DNA of 64,000 nt, taken from assembly GCF_012489685.1 (NCBI RefSeq), contig NC_080044.1, forward strand, positions 62,420,732-62,484,731, written 5' to 3'. Under the pieces are notes generated by a model. It worked only from the letters and a program-made list of their open reading frames with translations, was not told the origin of the DNA and made no database searches. Positions 60,801 through 64,000 of the stretch are shown here, piece after piece; position 1 is the stretch's first letter; the number at the start of each line of letters is the position of its first letter. Position numbers and translations under genes: made by a program. The stretch comes from Lotus japonicus. Lineage: Eukaryota; Streptophyta; Magnoliopsida; Fabales; Fabaceae.

Positions 60801-62089
60801 TGTCATTTTAAGAGGGTATTTAAAATGCCTCAAAATCTAAAAAAGGTATAGCATCTCTCAGTCAAATAGGTTTCAAATCAAAAGACATTGAAAATGGCAT
60901 ACAATGAAGAAGCATGTAGAGATGCCAATAAATAAATAAAAATTGTTTAACAAGGGACAGCTAATTCTAGAGTTAAAAGATGGATCTGCTAGGTATGACT
61001 TATCAAGCTACATGGCTACATCAGTAATTCCTTAAAAATGAGCTTATAATAGGACGACTTTGAAACAAATAAATATATTTATGCTGAAAATCATCCACAT
61101 ACATAATTACAAATGCATAGTATTATTCAACATACAGATTTCTCATCTTCATCTAGAAAATTCAATATGTTCTGCTCTTTGACTTCAGCTCTGCTCTTCC
61201 TGGATGATACAAAAGACTGCGGTGCCCAACCTGCACATTCATTCATAAAGTTAACACTCACCACTTGCAAAAACTAAAATCCATAGCAGGAGCATTATAA
61301 TTCTCTGATGAACTTATACCTTCCTTTGAGCCCACTGTATTGTAGTAACCAGCAGAATAACCACCTGTAAATGCGCCATGGAACCTTCTCCTCCCTTCAT
61401 CATCTCTAACCTGGATACAGCGATGAAAAAATTGTAGTGAAGTCAGGAGAAAGGCGCCATTCATTAAGGTATGCCAGGATATTCTTTATTTTAAGTTCAA
61501 ACATTACGACCAAGGACCAATATTGACTACAAACCACATATATCACACCACTCATATACAGAAGTGCCGACGGACACTTCCTTCAACAGGATTTGAACAC
61601 AAAGCAGAAGTTGAAATTTTAATTTAAAAGAAATGCACCACAAACCGAAACTACCATCGACGAAAGAACCACACTACACTTTGATGTTCAAAATAGCACC
61701 CCATTAGCTTCCTTACAATTTTTCTTATGAGTAACTAATACTAAATGCTAAATACCCACTCAATTCAATCTGGTTGATCCTTAATACAATTCAATTTTAC
61801 TATTCGATTACGATATTGCATTACAACTAGAAACAAAAACACCAAATGTAATTCTCCAAATGCAGTCACATATTTTTTTTTTTCTGGAAACCTTGGCAAC
61901 TAATCAATTGATTTGGAAAATTTCTCCTAAACAGTGGAACTAGAAAACGGTTACCTCTTGTTTCCAAGCGGGGAGGGTACGGAGTTGACCGGCGGATTCA
62001 GCAAGGGCTTTCTTCTTGCGGCTGGTTTGATCTTCCTCGCGCTCTATCGGCGTTCCGAAGAAGACGAAATCGTCTTCGTCCGAATCCAT
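51864..62089 (-). CDS. TGH: TOUGH (TGH): G-patch and SURP RNA-processing protein, exon 9 frameshift
   Basis: Sixteen exons on the reverse strand: 62089-61955, 61410-61320, 61230-61136, 60318-60215, 59343-59282, 59210-59136, 58858-58707, 56890-56815, 56731-56644, 56530-56453, 55806-55662, 55469-54980, 54430-54146, 54064-53936, 53817-53599, 52664-51864. They total 3025 bases, one more than a multiple of three; minus one base, 1007 residues. Family: Arabidopsis TGH, a nuclear protein that works with DCL1, HYL1 and SERRATE in pri-miRNA processing and also touches splicing. Visible: conserved N-terminus [18 protein letters not shown], a [23 protein letters not shown] block, the G-patch core VKLLLKMGW (about 163-171), a SURP/SWAP-like region (about 407-460), [20 protein letters not shown], and a Lys/Arg/Ser-rich tail of about 80 residues. 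The frame breaks in exon 9 at an A6 run (plus strand T6 at 56700-56705). This is either an assembly error or real loss of function. Confidence 0.9.
52665..53598. other. TGH intron 15 with inserted repeat material
   Basis: A 934-bp intron. It contains a tandem duplication with a 97-bp offset (TACCATATTAGAA... at 52779 and 52876), and from about 53040 to 53460 sequence resembling the end of a gypsy pol and its LTR in the opposite direction to TGH (CCTTGAGGGCAAGGTGG, AAATAGGGGGAATATCAG). It seems to be a retroelement remnant. Confidence 0.55.
56891..58706. other. TGH intron 7 (1.8 kb) enlarged by a nested copia plus MITE insertion
   Basis: Most of the intron is foreign. A copia-like LTR edge (TGTTAGAGATATG at 57089) and possible gag start ATGACTCCTGAACC at about 57303 lie left of the MITE at 57393; more copia-like sequence follows it from 58268 to about 58480. 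The insertion runs opposite to TGH. Intron boundaries (GT at 58706, AG at 56891) look intact, so splicing may survive. Confidence 0.65.
57393..58267. mobile_element. hAT-like MITE, 875 bp, within a copia remnant in TGH intron 7
   Basis: Inverted ends TAGTCAGAAGCG (57393-57404) and CGCTTCTGACTA (58256-58267) are exact over 12 bases. The subterminal regions are full of AAAGCG/CGCTTT motifs in opposite orientations. No exact 8-bp target duplication could be matched (left flank CACCAGTG, right flank CCTTGTCC), so assignment to hAT rests on end style only. Confidence 0.75.
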
Positions 62090-62282
62090 TTTTATCCCGC
62101 TGATTACTGAAACTGGAAGATTGATATTATGCCCAATCCAAACGCGTGGATTGATATTGAATAGTGAAGAATAGATTAGGGTTTTTCAGAAGCTGGTCTT
62201 CTGGGTCCAGAATGCAATGATTTGCAGAGCGAGAGTGACAATGGCTGAGGAGAAGTGTGGAATTCTGATATTACATTTTTAC
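62090..62282 (-). promoter_or_regulatory. TGH 5' UTR/proximal promoter with telo-box-like motif
   Basis: On the reverse strand at 62176-62184 the sequence AAACCCTAA matches the telo-box motif often found near the starts of plant housekeeping genes. It lies about 90 bp upstream of the start codon. The effect on TGH is not shown by sequence. Confidence 0.4.
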
Positions 62283-62453
62283 CAGGCTTGTTAATAGCAC
62301 GCTATAGTGGCGCAATAGCCTATAGCGTAGCGCCCTGGGGTTCACCGCTACTCCACTATTCACCGCTATTTGCGCTATAGCGCCGCAATAGCGCTCGAAA
62401 TAGCGTTTTTTTGGCTTGCCGCTACATTACGCTATCCGCCATTAACAACCCTG
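62283..62453. mobile_element. hAT MITE (171 bp) upstream of TGH, TSD ATTTTTAC
   Basis: Ends CAGGCTTGTTAATAGC and (reverse) CAGGGTTGTTAATGGC are near-identical inverted repeats. The 8-bp duplication ATTTTTAC is exact at 62275-62282 and 62454-62461. The interior repeats TAGCGC/GCGCTA motifs. The insertion is 194 bp from the TGH start codon, so in or just above its promoter. Confidence 0.9.
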
Positions 62454-62461
62454 ATTTTTAC

Positions 62462-63471
62462 ATGATAGTTTTTTTTTTTCAGAAATTACAGGATAGTTAC
62501 CTCTAAATTAGTAAATAAAATAAACAATGTCTCTTTTGTTTTATGTTTGAAAATAATAATAATAATAGTAAAAATAATTTTTCATATTTTGTCATTTTTT
62601 TGTTTTGATTTTTTAGTGATGTGAATTTTTTTATAGGATTTTTGTATAAAATAATTATGTTATTAGTGAATTGTTATTAAACTCTTTTTAAAAAAAACAA
62701 CTCTTTCTAGTTTGTGTGAAAAATCTTTCAAAAAAGTTGGTTTTTTTTAATAATGTAAAAAAACTATTTACCAAAAAATAGTTTTAAAACACTATATCAA
62801 AGTGGTAGGTTTTTCTTCATAAGACAGGTGTCATCTTTTGAAGATAATCATGTTCGAGCCGTAAACATCTACATTATGGTGGGGCTAACTCTTCCGGCGA
62901 GGGATTTTTTCCATCCACAATACCCAAACATAAAACCTTGCTTAAGAAGAATCAAGCATGTAGCAATGTTGGAAATTGATATTAATACATTCTTATAGAT
63001 ATTCATGTAACCCCACGTCATTCTCTTTAGCATTTTCAATGTGCGAAATGTATAATTTGTGTTTCGCACTCATAAGAATGATGTCTAATTGGTTCCCGCA
63101 CATATAAGTGCGGTAAAATTGGGTAGCGAAAAAATAAATAATGGTGACATAAAAATCAATTCCCTTTTATGTTTAGCGTCTCAAGAGCATGGGGTGAAAG
63201 TGGAGTGATGGGTTGGTCAAAGGTTAAGGGTGGCAGGGGTAGATCTAAGAGCATCTCCAATGCATGGTTGCTAGCTGGGTTGCTTAAATGCTATTCTGAT
63301 GGGCTCAGACTGCCACATACGATTTAAGCAACACATAAGCAGTTTATGCAGAATTCACTCCAGTGCATGGTTGCTTATTTTACTTTTAGTTGGACCCTAT
63401 TGTACTTCATATGTTTATATTTTTTATTTCAACCTAAGCATGACTTAAATTTAAATATTAATTAATTTTTA
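62462..63471. other. Gene-free interval upstream of TGH
   Basis: AT-rich. A GAGCATCTCCAATGCATGGTTGCT motif at 63250-63273 and a second related ACTCCAGTGCATGGTTGCT at 63357-63375 are in the same orientation. GAGCATCTCCAAT is a common plant MITE end, but the matching inverted end was not found. No gene seen. Confidence 0.45.
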
Positions 63472-64000
63472 GGCTTAAATACTCTTTTGGTCCTTGAAAT
63501 TTTAAAGGGAATCAAATCTGATCCCTGTAAAATTTTCGCATCAAATTGGGTCCCTGAAATTGTTTTTTTAATCTAATTAAGTCATTTTGCTTAATTTTGA
63601 CTAGTCAACGGTCCAGTGGAAAGCCTAGTCAGCTAAGGATAGCCACATGCACTTTTTTCACATCAATTTTAGTCTCTTAAAAAATATTTTAATCAATTTT
63701 AGTCCTTGTTCTTCCACCTTCCTCTTCCACCTTCTTCCTCTTTCTCCATAACTCAAATCCTTAAACCTAGAAATTCAAAACCCTAAAAAAAACTATATGT
63801 TTATCACATTCACCTTGGTCTTCCTTTTGAATTTATGTGATTTGAATTATGGAGGAAGAGGAAGAAAGTGAAAGTGGAAGAACATGAAGGTGGAAGAACA
63901 GAAACTAAAATTGATTAAAATACTTTTTAAGGGACTAAAATTGATGTGAAAAAAAACACGTGGCCGTCCTTAGCTGACTAGGTTTCCCACTGGACTGTTG
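63472..64000. mobile_element. Foldback/Mutator-like element, left part (runs off window)
   Basis: It starts GGCTTAAATACTCTTTTGGTCC, closely like the Mutator-like end at 32279. From about 63607 to 63763 the sequence is the inverted complement of about 63840 to 64000, with long matching blocks (for example CCTAGTCAGCTAAGGA and ATCAATTTTAGTC), joined by a loop of about 75 bp. The matching right end should lie about 130 bp past the window edge. Confidence 0.8.

Noticed and set aside
1..64000. A CRISPR array, toxin-antitoxin or other prokaryotic defence system
   Set aside because: Repeats are transposon-derived and the genes are spliced plant genes; nothing supports a prokaryotic system.

Overview
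This window looks like nuclear DNA from a flowering plant, probably a eudicot and perhaps a legume. It is AT-rich and holds intron-containing plant genes with GT-AG splice sites among nested transposable elements. The elements are Ty3/gypsy of two lineages, Ty1/copia remnants, L1-type LINEs with RNase H, hAT and Mutator-like DNA elements, and MITEs. The legume call is inference: it rests on the GGCTTAAT...TTTTTGGTCCCT terminal repeats and on the general look of the host proteins. I see no bacterial operons, CRISPR arrays, tRNAs or rRNAs.

Layout. (1) 1-10993: a young Ty3/gypsy array with three LTR segments. A nearly intact element (truncated 5' LTR, gag-pol with one nonsense codon, 3' LTR) shares its 3' LTR with a second copy whose pol was deleted at an 8-bp microhomology. 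(2) 10994-11800: a decayed antisense copia element into which the array inserted. (3) 13704-16412: a complete 2.7-kb solo LTR with a 5-bp target duplication. (4) 16690-18975: a decayed LINE. (5) 20191-21732, minus: two exons of a DUF295 (F-box-associated) gene with no visible F-box exon. (6) 22076-29048, minus: a 3'-truncated Athila-type gypsy element whose 5' LTR carries a 1232-bp hAT insertion. (7) 30011-30517, plus: an intronless four-EF-hand calmodulin-like gene (CML15/16 type), followed by an old tandem duplication and a Mutator-like element with ~190-bp TIRs. (8) 34562-40026, minus: a complete 11-exon P4-ATPase (ALA9-12 type aminophospholipid flippase), 1204 aa. (9) 42079-44368: an internally deleted L1 LINE with a poly-A tail and 13-bp target duplication. 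(10) 45963-46531: a hAT MITE. (11) 51864-62089, minus: a 16-exon TOUGH (TGH) orthologue, a G-patch/SURP RNA-processing protein, with one extra base in an A6 run of exon 9 and transposon debris in two introns. (12) 62283-62453: a hAT MITE about 190 bp upstream of the TGH start codon. (13) 63472-64000: the left part of another foldback/Mutator-like element that leaves the window.

The host genes are unrelated housekeeping or signalling genes (lipid flipping, Ca2+ sensing, pri-miRNA processing/splicing) and do not form a pathway. I found no evidence for an undescribed multi-gene system. The interesting material is structural: exact insertion footprints, rearranged retroelements, transposon insertions at genes, and the single-base lesion in TGH. 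All exon boundaries were read by eye from GT-AG sites and family similarity. The ALA frame closes exactly, and the TGH frame closes after removal of one base.
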